DNA of 64,000 nucleotides from Flavobacterium pectinovorum (GCF_022802975.1 NZ_JAFEVZ010000002.1:248001-312000); one strand, 5' to 3'; positions 18,436-27,938 are shown, counted from the stretch's first letter. Numbers and translations are program-made. Notes: generated by a model not told the origin, from the letters alone.

Positions 18436-19559
18436 TGAAATTCGTAATTATCACACACGTCATTCACAATCAAAAAGAAAATCAATATTTTGGTTATGCA
18501 CCTTATGTACGTGAAATGAATATTTGGTTAAAATATGTTGATGAGCTTGTAGTGGTGGCACCATTAGAAAATAAAGAGATAACAGCAATTGATTTGCCCT
18601 ATAATCATAAAAAAATTGATTTTAGAGTTATTCCGAATTTCAATCTTATAGATTTTAAGAATATTGTTTTGGCATTATTGAAATTGCCGAAAATTTTCTG
18701 GAGAATATTTTGGGCCATGAAAAGTGCCGATCATATTCATTTGAGATGCCCGGGAAATGTTGGATTAATTGGTTGTCTGGTTCAAATATTCTTCCCAAAT
18801 AAAATAAAAACAGCAAAATATGCCGGAAACTGGGATCCTAAAAGTAAACAGCCCTGGACATACAAATTGCAAAAGTACATTTTGAGTAATACTTTTTTTA
18901 CTAAAAATATGCAGGTTTTGGTTTATGGGGAATGGGATAATCAATCTATAAACATTAAACCTTTTTTTACTGCTACATATTCAGAATCAGAGAAGGAAAC
19001 AATTAAAAAAACAAATTTAGATTTAGGTATTCATTTTGTTTTTGTTGGAAGTTTAGTTTTAGGTAAAAATCCAATCTATGCTGTAAAATTGGTTGAAAAA
19101 CTAATTAAAAAGGGAAAAAATATTACTTTAGAAATATATGGTGAAGGCTCTGAAAGACAAAATTTGGAAAATTACATTCAAAAGAATCAGTTAGAGAATT
19201 ATGTGATTTTACACGGAAACCAAAATAAAGAAACTATAAAAAAAGCATATCAAAAATGCCATTTTGTAATTTTAGCATCTAAAAGCGAAGGCTGGCCAAA
19301 AGCTATTGCTGAAGCTATGTTTTGGGGTTGTGTTCCGGTTGTAACCAAAGTTTCTTGTGTTCCTTCTATGTTGGATTATGGAAATAGAGGTGTTTTTTTG
19401 CAAAACAATTTAGAGATAGATTTTATCGAGATAATAAAAGTTATAAACAATGAATCAGGCTTTCGGACAGCGTCTTCAGAAAGTATGAAATGGTCTCAAC
19501 AGTTTACTATTGAAAAATTTGATAGAAATATTAAAGAAATAATGGGTTTTTATTTTTAA
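18435..19559 (+). CDS. Glycosyltransferase family 4
   Basis: A 374-residue GT-B enzyme and the last gene of the long plus-strand run. IHFVFVGSLVLGKNPIYAVK near residue 200 opens the donor domain; LEIYGEGSERQNLE follows; ILASKSEGWPKAIAEAMFWG near residue 278 gives the E-x7-E motif, then CVPVVTKVSCVPSMLDYGNR. The N-terminus KFVIITHVIHNQKENQYFGY is a typical acceptor-domain start. Its stop lies only 3 bases from the stop of the convergent methyltransferase gene. Confidence 0.88.
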   Translation: MKFVIITHVIHNQKENQYFGYAPYVREMNIWLKYVDELVVVAPLENKEITAIDLPYNHKKIDFRVIPNFNLIDFKNIVLALLKLPKIFWRIFWAMKSADHIHLRCPGNVGLIGCLVQIFFPNKIKTAKYAGNWDPKSKQPWTYKLQKYILSNTFFTKNMQVLVYGEWDNQSINIKPFFTATYSESEKETIKKTNLDLGIHFVFVGSLVLGKNPIYAVKLVEKLIKKGKNITLEIYGEGSERQNLENYIQKNQLENYVILHGNQNKETIKKAYQKCHFVILASKSEGWPKAIAEAMFWGCVPVVTKVSCVPSMLDYGNRGVFLQNNLEIDFIEIIKVINNESGFRTASSESMKWSQQFTIEKFDRNIKEIMGFYF

Positions 19560-19562
19560 TTG

Positions 19563-20192
19563 TCAATCGTGTTTTTTTGCTAAAACAATTGTCCAGGGTA
19601 AGGGTGATTCTACGGCTATTACCTTACCATATTCTTTTTCAATTAATCTAATAATAGAATGTTTAGACCAATGGTTTAAATGTCCTGGAGTATTTCCAAA
19701 ATCGCTTATATATTTAAATCTGCACATATTCAAAATACGCCATATTGGTTCACGAGGGACACCTAAAATTAAAAATTTTGAAGAAACTCTTTTTAATTCT
19801 TGTAATGCTAATTTGGGGTAATCTAAATGTTCCAAAACTTCTAATAAGAAAACTAAATCGACACTGTTATTTTCGTATTGAAGTTCATAAATACTTTCTT
19901 GAAAGATAGTTAAGCTTGGATTGTTTTTTTTTGCAATTAGGACTAAATTTTCGACAAATTCTGAAGCAGTTAAATTGCTGATCATTCCATTAAGCTTAAT
20001 AGTAGATCTTCCTTCTCCGCAACCTATCTCGTGTGCTGAATTTACGGGTGTAATTTTAGCTACTAATTTTTCTACTGATTTAAAATAATTGTTTACTAAA
20101 AACTTTGATATAAAGTTTGTGTCTTCGTATTTACCTGAAAAATCTTCTTTCTCAGGATTAGCCTTTAATTTAGAATAATCAATTTTTTTCAT
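19563..20192 (-). CDS. Class I SAM-dependent methyltransferase
   Basis: A 209-residue soluble methyltransferase. Motif I is AHEIGCGEGRS near residue 54, an acidic ASEF follows, and DLVFLLEVLEHLDYP near residue 112 is the motif IV/post-motif region common to UbiE/Methyltransf_11 proteins. It is the last gene of a four-gene minus-strand unit with a GtrA-like flippase, a GT2 and a GT-C transferase. It could methylate the added sugar or its lipid carrier form, or act on another glycan. The fold is well supported; the substrate is not. Confidence 0.85.
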   Translation of the reverse strand: MKKIDYSKLKANPEKEDFSGKYEDTNFISKFLVNNYFKSVEKLVAKITPVNSAHEIGCGEGRSTIKLNGMISNLTASEFVENLVLIAKKNNPSLTIFQESIYELQYENNSVDLVFLLEVLEHLDYPKLALQELKRVSSKFLILGVPREPIWRILNMCRFKYISDFGNTPGHLNHWSKHSIIRLIEKEYGKVIAVESPLPWTIVLAKKHD

Positions 20193-20204
20193 TTTACATT
20201 TTCT

Positions 20205-20591
20205 TTAATTGTACACATAATATTTTAATACTATATATCGAAGAGGCATTAATATAAGGATAGTTATAGCTGTAGATACAAGATAATCTAAGTTGAAATA
20301 AATTCCAATGTTGTATAGGAAATTTGCAGCAATATAAAATACAAGTAGGTTAATGCAAAATTTAATTAACTTTTTTCTGTTATGATTTGTTTTGAAAAGG
20401 AGTTTCAGTTGGACAAAATAAAGCATTGAATACCAAATTGCATAAGTTAACATAAACGAAACGGATTTGTTAACATGCATTATGTTTACAAAAATATATA
20501 ATGAAAGAAATATATATAAGTAACCAAAAATACTGATATAAATATAACGTAGAATTTCAGTCCTAAATTTTTTATTTCTAATGATTTTCAA
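20205..20591 (-). CDS. GtrA-like membrane protein, probable polyprenyl-linked sugar flippase
   Basis: A small four-helix membrane protein. I place the start at a TTG at 20591, giving 128 residues, the usual GtrA length. The longer reading from 20681 has 30 extra residues that are only the shifted frame of the upstream GT2 gene, and no ATG lies nearer. TTG overlaps the GT2 end by 14 bases. Four hydrophobic segments and a late YFVQLKLLFKTNHNRKK loop, resembling the N-[RK]-x-[FW]-V-F region of GtrA, support the family. GtrA proteins flip undecaprenyl-phosphate sugars. Similarity is modest, so context weighs heavily. Confidence 0.68.
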   Translation of the reverse strand: MKIIRNKKFRTEILRYIYISIFGYLYIFLSLYIFVNIMHVNKSVSFMLTYAIWYSMLYFVQLKLLFKTNHNRKKLIKFCINLLVFYIAANFLYNIGIYFNLDYLVSTAITILILMPLRYIVLKYYVYN

Positions 20592-21534
20592 AGTGCGTCT
20601 TTTTGAGAAGGTATAATATTTTTTCCTGATTTTTCCTGATACGACCAAGCATATCGGCCATAAAAGCAAAAATAGTAACAATAGCGCTCATTCCTAAGAG
20701 AGATAATCCAATTACACCAAAACTTTTATATGGCGTAATGGTGTCATACATGATCCAATGCATCAATGCCCAACCACCAAAAAATAGTGCTAATAACAAA
20801 ATAAAAGCTGCGATGCTTAAAAAAAATTGCAAAGGTTTATAATCTTTTAGGGATTTGAAAATTATGGATGAAGTTTTAAAGCCATATAAAAATAAATTAT
20901 TAGCAATTCTTGATACACGGTCTTCAAAGTACTTTACATTCACAGGTACTTGGCTCAATTTAAAACCTTTATCTAATAAATCAAGTATAGTTTCATGAGT
21001 GTAGGTGAAACTGCCATGTAAATTTAAACTCAACAATGCATCATTAGAATAAGCTCTAAAGCCACAGGAAGCATCAAGAATTTTAGTTTTGCCAACAAAA
21101 CTTACAATTTGATTAACTTTCTTATTTCCCCAAAATTTAATTTTAGGCATATTATCCGGTTTTCCGTTTGAGAAACGCACTCCAATGCAAAAATCAGCCT
21201 CATTATTTATAATGGGAGTCAGCATTTGAGATATTTGGTTAACATCAAATTGCCCATCAGCATCTATACTAACAATTGCGTCTGTTTTTGTTTGTAAGGC
21301 ATAATTAATAGCAGTTTGAAAAGCTGCGCCAACTCCTTTATTCTTATTATGACTTAAAACTGTTGCACCTCCTTTTTGTGCTTCAGTCACCGTTAGGTCT
21401 GTGCTGCCATCATTCACTACTAAGATTTCAATTGTATCAAATCCTACAATTGTTTTTGGTATAGAATTAATAACTTTTAAAATTGTTTTTTCCTCATTGA
21501 GAGCGGGCATATAAATAATTAATTTTTGCGACAT
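20578..21534 (-). CDS. Polyprenyl-phosphate sugar synthase (GT2, DPM1/GtrB-like)
   Basis: A 318-residue GT2 enzyme of the DPM/GtrB/ArnC type. It has LIIYMPALNEEKTILKVI, ILVVNDGSTDLT, and a DADGQFD metal motif near residue 92. FCIGVRFSNGK, ILDASCGFRAYS and KGFKLSQVPVNVKYFEDR complete the catalytic domain. Two C-terminal hydrophobic helices (about 235-262 and 270-295) follow, as in GtrB. Such enzymes load a sugar onto undecaprenyl phosphate on the cytoplasmic face. It sits 2 bases after the GT-C gene and just before the GtrA-like gene. Confidence 0.9.
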   Translation of the reverse strand: MSQKLIIYMPALNEEKTILKVINSIPKTIVGFDTIEILVVNDGSTDLTVTEAQKGGATVLSHNKNKGVGAAFQTAINYALQTKTDAIVSIDADGQFDVNQISQMLTPIINNEADFCIGVRFSNGKPDNMPKIKFWGNKKVNQIVSFVGKTKILDASCGFRAYSNDALLSLNLHGSFTYTHETILDLLDKGFKLSQVPVNVKYFEDRVSRIANNLFLYGFKTSSIIFKSLKDYKPLQFFLSIAAFILLLALFFGGWALMHWIMYDTITPYKSFGVIGLSLLGMSAIVTIFAFMADMLGRIRKNQEKILYLLKKTHFENH

Positions 21535-21536
21535 AC

Positions 21537-22685
21537 TTAGAGGATTTTTTTTAGGATTAAGAATGTTAGTCGAATTTCGTTTAAAAACAAAACTAAGCCA
21601 ATAACTTGAGCAACCAAAACAAAATACTTTGGATTTGAGAAGTACTTATTGTAAATTAAATAATAACTTAAATAAATTATAGGTAATAATACTAACCAAT
21701 ACCGGCTAAATCCTGTCCCGGCCAAAATAAAACCTAAAATGATCAAAGTAAAAGCAAAAAATAAATTTAAAATGATTGTGTTTTTGATTTTTTTTAAAAG
21801 ACCAAAAAATACAGCAAAAAGTAATATGAAACTAATAAGATAGTTCCTTACTCCTGTGACTGGTACAAATAAAGATATAAATGCAGGTATCCCATTAATG
21901 CGACTAACTTCATAATGTTTTTCTAAACCTAAGCCACATTTTATATTATACCAAAGCGGATTTTCACCAACTTTAAATCGATTGAAGTAACTGATTTCAC
22001 TTAAATTTTGAGATTCTATATTGTATATGTATTTAAACCAAAATAACAATGGAGAAGCAATAATTAGAGATATTAAGACAAGTCTCCAAAAATCCTTTTT
22101 AGATTTTTTTATAAATGAATAATAATAAATAAGGAGAAGTAATCCTAAAATAGCATATACATATCGGGTAAAAACTAATAAGATGAACAAAAAGAAAAGT
22201 CTTTTGAAATTTGAGATGTTTTTAGGTTCATTGAAATAATATAAAAAGCCCCAGAATGTAAAAAAAATAATAGCTTCAGGATATAGAGAAGGAAGAAAAG
22301 AAATAAAGTTAGAAGAAATTGCTGTTAATAAAATTATACTGTAAATTATTCTTTTGTCTATGTCAAGTTTAGATAAAATTAAATAACAAAATCGAAAGCC
22401 TAAAACAGTTAATATGATGTGAAACATTTTGTGCAAAGCAAACCCTAAAAGAGGGACACTTTTAAAACTAAAAAAAGCCATTAAAAATGGAATTATTGGT
22501 ATTACTGAAGAAGGATAATCCGTTTGGTAGTATTTTCCGGATAAGATATTGCTAGAAATTTTAAAATAAGTAATTTCGTCTGCTTGTAAAGGTATAAACA
22601 AATTTCTTAATGATAATATTAGAATAGATATAAAGAGAAAGCTAAATGCTTTTTCCGTTTTTATAAAAGAAATGATAGGTTGCAT
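21537..22685 (-). CDS. Multi-pass GT-C type glycosyltransferase
   Basis: A 382-residue integral membrane protein with about ten hydrophobic segments. Near residue 35 the first periplasmic loop reads PLQADEITYFKISSNIL. An acidic D-E pair in this loop is the catalytic feature of GT-C transferases (GT39, ArnT and relatives) that use polyprenyl-phosphate sugars. It is the first gene of the minus-strand unit and is followed by a GtrB-like synthase and a GtrA-like flippase, so it probably plays the GtrC part, adding a side-chain sugar on the periplasmic side. Acceptor unknown. Confidence 0.75.
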   Translation of the reverse strand: MQPIISFIKTEKAFSFLFISILILSLRNLFIPLQADEITYFKISSNILSGKYYQTDYPSSVIPIIPFLMAFFSFKSVPLLGFALHKMFHIILTVLGFRFCYLILSKLDIDKRIIYSIILLTAISSNFISFLPSLYPEAIIFFTFWGFLYYFNEPKNISNFKRLFFLFILLVFTRYVYAILGLLLLIYYYSFIKKSKKDFWRLVLISLIIASPLLFWFKYIYNIESQNLSEISYFNRFKVGENPLWYNIKCGLGLEKHYEVSRINGIPAFISLFVPVTGVRNYLISFILLFAVFFGLLKKIKNTIILNLFFAFTLIILGFILAGTGFSRYWLVLLPIIYLSYYLIYNKYFSNPKYFVLVAQVIGLVLFLNEIRLTFLILKKIL

Positions 22686-22773
22686 AAAAGGATGTTTGTT
22701 CGGTAAAAGTAATATTTTTTATTTCATTATTATAAAACAAATAAATTGTAAAAAATAAAGTAACAATTTCGTT

Positions 22774-22781
22774 TATATTTG
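22774..22781 (+). promoter_or_regulatory. Candidate -7 element for the GT4 gene at 22895
   Basis: TATATTTG matches the Flavobacteriaceae -7 consensus TAnnTTTG and lies in the 209-base divergent region between the GT-C gene and the GT4 gene. The nearest TTG upstream is at 22746, a spacing of 25 bases and longer than usual, so the -33 half is weak. Confidence 0.4.
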
Positions 22782-22894
22782 TCAGAAGTGGAGTAGATAA
22801 TAAATCTCTGGACTTTATAAATGGATGATTTGAAAATAGAGTAAAAAGTTATCACATAATGATATTTTGAAGCTGAAATTAAAAAGCTGCTAAA

Positions 22895-23965
22895 ATGAGA
22901 ATAGTACAAATAATAGACTCTTTGGAAGCTGGTGGAGCAGAGAGAATGGCTGTGAATTATGCAAATGCTTTAGCTGAAAAAATCGAGTTTTCAGCATTAG
23001 TTGCAACCAGAAAAGAAGGTGTTTTGAAAAATCAAATTGATTTAAAAGTACCGTATTTATTTTTGGAAAAACATAAAAGGATTGATGTAAAGGCCGTTTT
23101 TAAACTAAGAAAGTTTATAAAAGATAATAATGTTGATATAATTCATGCCCATAGTTCTTCTTTTTTTATTGCTGTTTTAGTAAAATTGACTCTGCCAAGT
23201 TTAAAAATTATTTGGCATGACCATTACGGAATTTCACAGAATTTGACTTCTAGAAAAAATTTGGGGCTAAAGTGGGGATCTCTTTTTTTTACCGGAACTA
23301 TCGCGGTAAATGAATCATTAAAAAAATGGGCAGAATCTTATCTATGGTGTTCTAAAGTTGTTTATTTTCCAAATTTCATTTTAAATGTTTTTCAGGCAAA
23401 TGAAAAAATAGAATTAAAAGGGATTACAGGTAAAAGAATAATTTGTGTAGCCAATCTTCGTCCGCAAAAAAACCATAAATTGCTTATTGAGACAGCAAAA
23501 ATAATTAAAGAAAAATTCCCGGACTGGACATTTCATCTGTTTGGAAAGGACTTTGAAGACGATTATTCGGACCAAATTAAGAACAGCATCAAAAACTTAA
23601 AATTAGAAAAAAATATCTTTTTTTACGGAACGATACAAGATGTAAGTACTGTATTAAAACAGTGCGATATTGCTGTTTTGCCTTCGATATCAGAAGGATT
23701 GCCATTATCACTATTGGAGTATGGTTTGTGTCAAATGCCGGTTGTGGCAACTAATGTTGGTGAAATACCAAAAATTATTATTTCTAATAAAGAAGGCTTG
23801 ATTGTAGAATCTAATGATGTGAATCAATTTACAACTGCCCTTACTGAATTTATCCAAAACGATAATTACAGAAAGGAAGCTGGATTGGCTTTAAAACAAA
23901 AGATATTATCTGATTTTAGTGAAGAATCCGTTATTCAGCAATATATTTTGTGGTTGAATTTTTGA
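22895..23965 (+). CDS. Glycosyltransferase family 4
   Basis: A 356-residue GT-B enzyme. The N-terminus MRIVQIIDSLEAGGAERMAV has the glycine-rich GGAE loop typical of group 1 enzymes such as WcaL and CapM. RIICVANLRPQKNHKLLIET near residue 178 starts the donor domain, and LPSISEGLPLSLLEYGLCQM near residue 270 holds the E-x7-E motif, with VVATNVGEIPKII after it. It is the first gene of a rightward group with the polymerase and the initiating sugar transferase. Donor unknown. Confidence 0.93.
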   Translation: MRIVQIIDSLEAGGAERMAVNYANALAEKIEFSALVATRKEGVLKNQIDLKVPYLFLEKHKRIDVKAVFKLRKFIKDNNVDIIHAHSSSFFIAVLVKLTLPSLKIIWHDHYGISQNLTSRKNLGLKWGSLFFTGTIAVNESLKKWAESYLWCSKVVYFPNFILNVFQANEKIELKGITGKRIICVANLRPQKNHKLLIETAKIIKEKFPDWTFHLFGKDFEDDYSDQIKNSIKNLKLEKNIFFYGTIQDVSTVLKQCDIAVLPSISEGLPLSLLEYGLCQMPVVATNVGEIPKIIISNKEGLIVESNDVNQFTTALTEFIQNDNYRKEAGLALKQKILSDFSEESVIQQYILWLNF

Positions 23966-23993
23966 TTTTTTGTGTAAAATATTTTGAATTCAA

Positions 23994-25343
23994 ATGAAAA
24001 ACATTCGATTATCGTATATTAATCTCCTTATAATCCATGCAGTAATTGCGTTGGTAATTTTCGTTGTGCCGTTTTTATCAAAAATTTATGCACTATTAAT
24101 TCCTTTAATTGGTTTTTATGTAGTTTATAGTACTAAAAATAAAAATAATGAAGTTCTTTTAGTAACAGCGTATATGGTGGGGGTTGAGGTTTTTTTGCGG
24201 ATGACAGGCGGTAACTTCAATAATGAATTTGTTAAGGTTAGTGTGATTTTTTTTATGTTTTTAGGGATGGTGTACAGTAATTTTTCTATTAATGCATTTA
24301 TATATTGGGTGTTTTTATTATTATTAATTCCAGGTATATTAGTAACCTCATCCACTGCTGATTTTAATTCAGACATTCGAAAATTATTAGTTTTTAATTT
24401 ATCCGGGGCAGTTTGTCTTGCGATATCTGCGATATACATGTATAAAAGAAGAATTTTGTTTTCTGATTTACAAAATGTTGTCGTTGCAATGGGCTTGCCG
24501 GTTGTAACAACCGCTGTTTATTTATTTTTATTTAATCCAAGTGTTAAGGATGTTGTTACCGGAACACAGTCAAATTTTGAGACATCAGGAGGTTTTGGGC
24601 CTAATCAGGTTTCTACAATTTTGGGTTTAGGAATGTTTGTCTTTTTTGCACAATTGATTTTATTTTCAAAATCAAAAAAAAGGATGATTTTGAACGGAAT
24701 TCTTTTGTTATTTATAAGCTACAGGGCGATTGTTACTTTCTCTAGAGGTGGTGTTATAACAGCTATAGTTATGATTATTTGCCTGTTGTTTTTATTGTAT
24801 TATTTTTCTAACGCAAAAGGGAGAAGTAAATTTACTCTAGTTTTTATAGTTACAGCTTTAATGGCTGGAGGAATTTGGACTTACAGTTCTTTGCAAACAT
24901 CAGGTCTGATTAATAAACGCTATGCAAATAAGGATGCAATTGGAAGAACAAAAAAAGATCGTTTGGGAGGAAGAGAGAAAATTATGGGTGAGGAACTTAA
25001 AATTTTTATCGATAATCCCATTACAGGCGTAGGAGCTGGTATGGGGAAAAAAGCAAGGAAAGAGCATAATGGGGGAGAAGTTGCTTCACATAACGAAATA
25101 TCTCGTATGTTAAGTGAACACGGTTTGTTTGGTGTTTTGGGATTATTGATACTTTTTATAACTCCCTTTGTTTTGTATATTAATAATAGACAGCATCTGT
25201 ATTTTTTATCGTTTTACTTTTTTTGGCTTCTGACGATTAATCATGCTGCTATGCGAACAGCTGCGCCTGCTTTTGTTTATGCGTTATCACTTCTTTTAGT
25301 ACAGGTTAAAATTCCTGAAAAAGCAGAAAATTCAGGCGATTAA
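23994..25343 (+). CDS. O-antigen polymerase/ligase-family membrane protein (Wzy/WaaL type)
   Basis: A 449-residue protein with 10-12 hydrophobic segments. A large hydrophilic loop between about residues 305 and 375 contains GGREKIMGEELKIFIDNPI, GVGAGMG and ASHNEISRMLSEHGLFGVLG. The loop and the SHNE...L-x-E-x-G pattern are the signature of the Wzy_C (O-antigen ligase) family, whose conserved His contacts the lipid-linked glycan. With the neighbouring sugar transferase it most likely polymerises the repeat unit, but family members also ligate glycan to lipid A core or to protein, and sequence does not separate these. Confidence 0.85.
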   Translation: MKNIRLSYINLLIIHAVIALVIFVVPFLSKIYALLIPLIGFYVVYSTKNKNNEVLLVTAYMVGVEVFLRMTGGNFNNEFVKVSVIFFMFLGMVYSNFSINAFIYWVFLLLLIPGILVTSSTADFNSDIRKLLVFNLSGAVCLAISAIYMYKRRILFSDLQNVVVAMGLPVVTTAVYLFLFNPSVKDVVTGTQSNFETSGGFGPNQVSTILGLGMFVFFAQLILFSKSKKRMILNGILLLFISYRAIVTFSRGGVITAIVMIICLLFLLYYFSNAKGRSKFTLVFIVTALMAGGIWTYSSLQTSGLINKRYANKDAIGRTKKDRLGGREKIMGEELKIFIDNPITGVGAGMGKKARKEHNGGEVASHNEISRMLSEHGLFGVLGLLILFITPFVLYINNRQHLYFLSFYFFWLLTINHAAMRTAAPAFVYALSLLLVQVKIPEKAENSGD

Positions 25344-25408
25344 ATTCTATTTTTTATAATACATTTGCCTCAGATTAAAGAACTTGAAATAAAAAAAAAA
25401 CAGGATAC

Positions 25409-26803
25409 ATGCAAAAAAATAAAAAAATGCATTTTGAAATTTCAGAAAGAAAAGTACTGCTTAGACTTTTTGATATTGCTTTTATTTTGTTTGCTTTATA
25501 TTTAATGGACCAGCTTTTTTATTATCCGTATTTCGATTTGGGTAATGCAAATTATTTTAAACCAGTTTTATTCATTGTGTATCTGAGTGGTTTTGGTGCG
25601 ATCTTTGAAATGTATAATCTTCAGATTGCCAGCAACCAGTTTCAGGTACTTAGAAGTGTTATTTTAACTGTAACAACAGCTTCATTAGTGTATTTGTTTA
25701 CACCAATTTTATCTCCGGAGCTTCCAAAACAGCGGTTGGTTATTCTTATTTTTTATTTGACTATTCTTGGGGCATTGTTGATTTGGCGTTTTTTTTATGT
25801 TTACTTTTTGGCAACACAACGATTTTCACAAAATGTAATTTTGATTTGTAATAAACATCAGGTTGATGAACTTGTTTTAGGACTTGAAAATGTTGATCCT
25901 CATTATAAAATTATTGGATTTGTAAATTCGGATTCTTTAGTCGGAGAAGATTTTTCTTTGAAGTATATAAAAGAGATTGAAAAAGATAATTTGTTAGCTT
26001 TTGTGAGTAAAAATAATATCTCAGAAATTGTAATTGCCTCTCAAAAAACGGAGGGTATTACAGCCGATTTGTACCAGCATTTACTTCATTTGCTGGAGGC
26101 TGGAAACATTATAAGAGAATATACACAGGTGTACGAAAGCAAAACACAGCGTATTCCTGTTCAGTATATTTCCAGGGATTTTTATCGTTTTTTTCCATTT
26201 AGCCGCAGTAATAACAATAAACTGTATTTATTACTGGTAAGTTTTCTTGAATTTATTTTTTCATTAACAGGCTTGCTTTTCTGTGTCTTCTTTATTCCGT
26301 TGATTTTTATTGCAAATACCTTTTGGAATAAAGGAACATTGTTTTATACACAAGAAAGGGTAGGCAAAAACGGAAGGGTATTTCAAATTTACAAGTTCAG
26401 GACGATGACTGAAAATTCTGAAACTAATGGGGCTGTTTTTGCAACATCAAATGATAAGAGAATTACGCCATTTGGAAAGTTCATGCGTAAAACAAGAATT
26501 GATGAATTGCCTCAGTTTATAAATGTTTTAAAAGGAGATATGGCCGTTATTGGACCAAGACCCGAAAGGCCATTTTTTGTAAAAGAAATTGCAGAAGTAA
26601 TGCCTTTCTATGAAACCCGTCATGTTATAAAACCAGGACTTACGGGTTGGGCACAAGTCAATTATTCATACGGAGAATCAATAGAAGAAAGTTTGATAAA
26701 ACTGCAGTATGATTTATACTATATCAAACATAGAAGTGTATTTCTCGACTTAAGTATTACTTTCAAAACCATAACAACGGTTTTGTTCTACAGAGGACAA
26801 TAA
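25409..26803 (+). CDS. Initiating polyprenyl-phosphate sugar-1-phosphate transferase (WbaP/WcaJ type)
   Basis: A 464-residue protein. Residues 1-150 have four or five hydrophobic helices, residues 150-250 a nucleotide-binding-like domain (NVILICNKHQVDELV), and a further helix near 275-295 leads into the catalytic domain. There LFYTQERVGKNGRVFQIYKF, the RTMTE block, RKTRIDELPQFINVLKGDM, IGPRPERPFF and KPGLTGWAQV are all present. These enzymes start repeat-unit assembly by moving a sugar-1-phosphate to undecaprenyl phosphate. Its stop lies 4 bases from the stop of the convergent DUF4105 gene. Confidence 0.95.
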   Translation: MQKNKKMHFEISERKVLLRLFDIAFILFALYLMDQLFYYPYFDLGNANYFKPVLFIVYLSGFGAIFEMYNLQIASNQFQVLRSVILTVTTASLVYLFTPILSPELPKQRLVILIFYLTILGALLIWRFFYVYFLATQRFSQNVILICNKHQVDELVLGLENVDPHYKIIGFVNSDSLVGEDFSLKYIKEIEKDNLLAFVSKNNISEIVIASQKTEGITADLYQHLLHLLEAGNIIREYTQVYESKTQRIPVQYISRDFYRFFPFSRSNNNKLYLLLVSFLEFIFSLTGLLFCVFFIPLIFIANTFWNKGTLFYTQERVGKNGRVFQIYKFRTMTENSETNGAVFATSNDKRITPFGKFMRKTRIDELPQFINVLKGDMAVIGPRPERPFFVKEIAEVMPFYETRHVIKPGLTGWAQVNYSYGESIEESLIKLQYDLYYIKHRSVFLDLSITFKTITTVLFYRGQ

Positions 26804-26807
26804 TTTT

Positions 26808-27938
26808 TCAGATTATTATAGGAATTCTTTTTTTATTTCTAATAGCAACCCTTACTAAAATAACTCCACTTGTAATTATCATTGGCAGTATAATAAAAAA
26901 GTGCGCTTTGTTAATTATAAAAAGTGTGTAAATAAGTAATAAAACCAAATGCAGTACAGCAAATTTAAAAGTCCATCTTTTATTATTAATAGCTGAAAAA
27001 ATAATTAAAGCCAATAAAAGCGGACTAAATAAAAGAACGTTATAGTTCATCGCCAATTCATGGTGGAATGAATAAAATCCCATAGAGACAAAAAAGATTC
27101 CCATTAAGGATAAAATAAATAAATAGATTTTATCTATAAATTTTTTGTTTACCAGGATAATAAAACCAAGCAAAATGAGATAACTGTAAACGTTATTCCA
27201 CCAGGAAGCAGGTGTTTCTTTTTCAAAACTCAATATTGTTTTGCTTTTACTTACAAAAGCATGATTTTGAAAAGTTGTTTTGTCTAAACTGTTTTTCAAT
27301 TCAAAAGGCAGGAATATTTTAGTGCCTAATTGATCTACTTTTGTTCCAAAAATGATACTTGTTCCCAACTTTTCATAAAAATGACCTTCAAAATAAGGGA
27401 ATAAAATACTTCTGTATGTTTTATCTGTATCTCTTTTTTTGGTGATTACCTCTTTATTTAATGTTTTATTAATGATGTCAACCACCATTGAAGTACAGTT
27501 TTTGTCAATAAATTTATAAGTATAGTAACGATCTTCTGAAAGCAGGGTAGTGTTTAAGTTGTCAAAAAGTTTTTGTTTTGTCTCTTGCGAAATAAGCAAT
27601 TCTTGTTCATAAACGCTTCTTTTTTCGTAATTATATTCATTTAAAAAATCAGTATAAGAATGTGCAATTACAAAATATTGTAAATCACCTTTAGCAAATT
27701 TAGCCACGAAATTAGGTGTTCTGAAATCAAAAGCCCCATAATTATAGACAATATCAATATTGTTTGCAGGATCAGCAACACGAATGGCAGTATGTCCGAA
27801 AAAAGAATAAGTTTCGTTACCAAGTCCACATGTTAAAATACTTATATGTGCTTCTTTTGATAATGGTAAATTTTGGCCAAAACTAAAATTGTATAATAGT
27901 AATAGAAACATTATTTTTCGAAACGTACAACTTCTCAT
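26808..27938 (-). CDS. DUF4105 (Lnb N-terminal domain) envelope protein
   Basis: A 376-residue protein with a signal peptide (cleavage near FSFGQ, residue 22). Residues 30-190 match the DUF4105 pattern: ISILTCGLGNETYSFFGHTA, VYNYGAFDF, Y-E-x-R-S-V-Y-E-Q-E-L and KNCTSMVVDII. The last 130 residues contain four hydrophobic helices. The family is widespread in Bacteroidota and of unknown biochemical function; the conserved G-H-T and N-C-[TS] residues suggest a cysteine-peptidase-like (papain/NlpC-related) site, which is inference. It is 25 bases downstream of the PorV2-like gene and probably co-transcribed with it. Confidence 0.85.
   Translation of the reverse strand: MRSCTFRKIMFLLLLYNFSFGQNLPLSKEAHISILTCGLGNETYSFFGHTAIRVADPANNIDIVYNYGAFDFRTPNFVAKFAKGDLQYFVIAHSYTDFLNEYNYEKRSVYEQELLISQETKQKLFDNLNTTLLSEDRYYTYKFIDKNCTSMVVDIINKTLNKEVITKKRDTDKTYRSILFPYFEGHFYEKLGTSIIFGTKVDQLGTKIFLPFELKNSLDKTTFQNHAFVSKSKTILSFEKETPASWWNNVYSYLILLGFIILVNKKFIDKIYLFILSLMGIFFVSMGFYSFHHELAMNYNVLLFSPLLLALIIFSAINNKRWTFKFAVLHLVLLLIYTLFIINKAHFFIILPMIITSGVILVRVAIRNKKRIPIII

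Noticed and set aside
24125..24439. 104-codon ORF on the minus strand inside the Wzy-type polymerase gene
   Set aside because: It is antisense to a well-supported membrane protein, has no recognisable domain, and is best explained as a shadow frame.
1..26803. Polysaccharide locus as a prophage or integrative element
   Set aside because: No integrase, transposase, attachment repeats or tRNA boundary was seen; mosaic glycan loci of this kind are normal without them.
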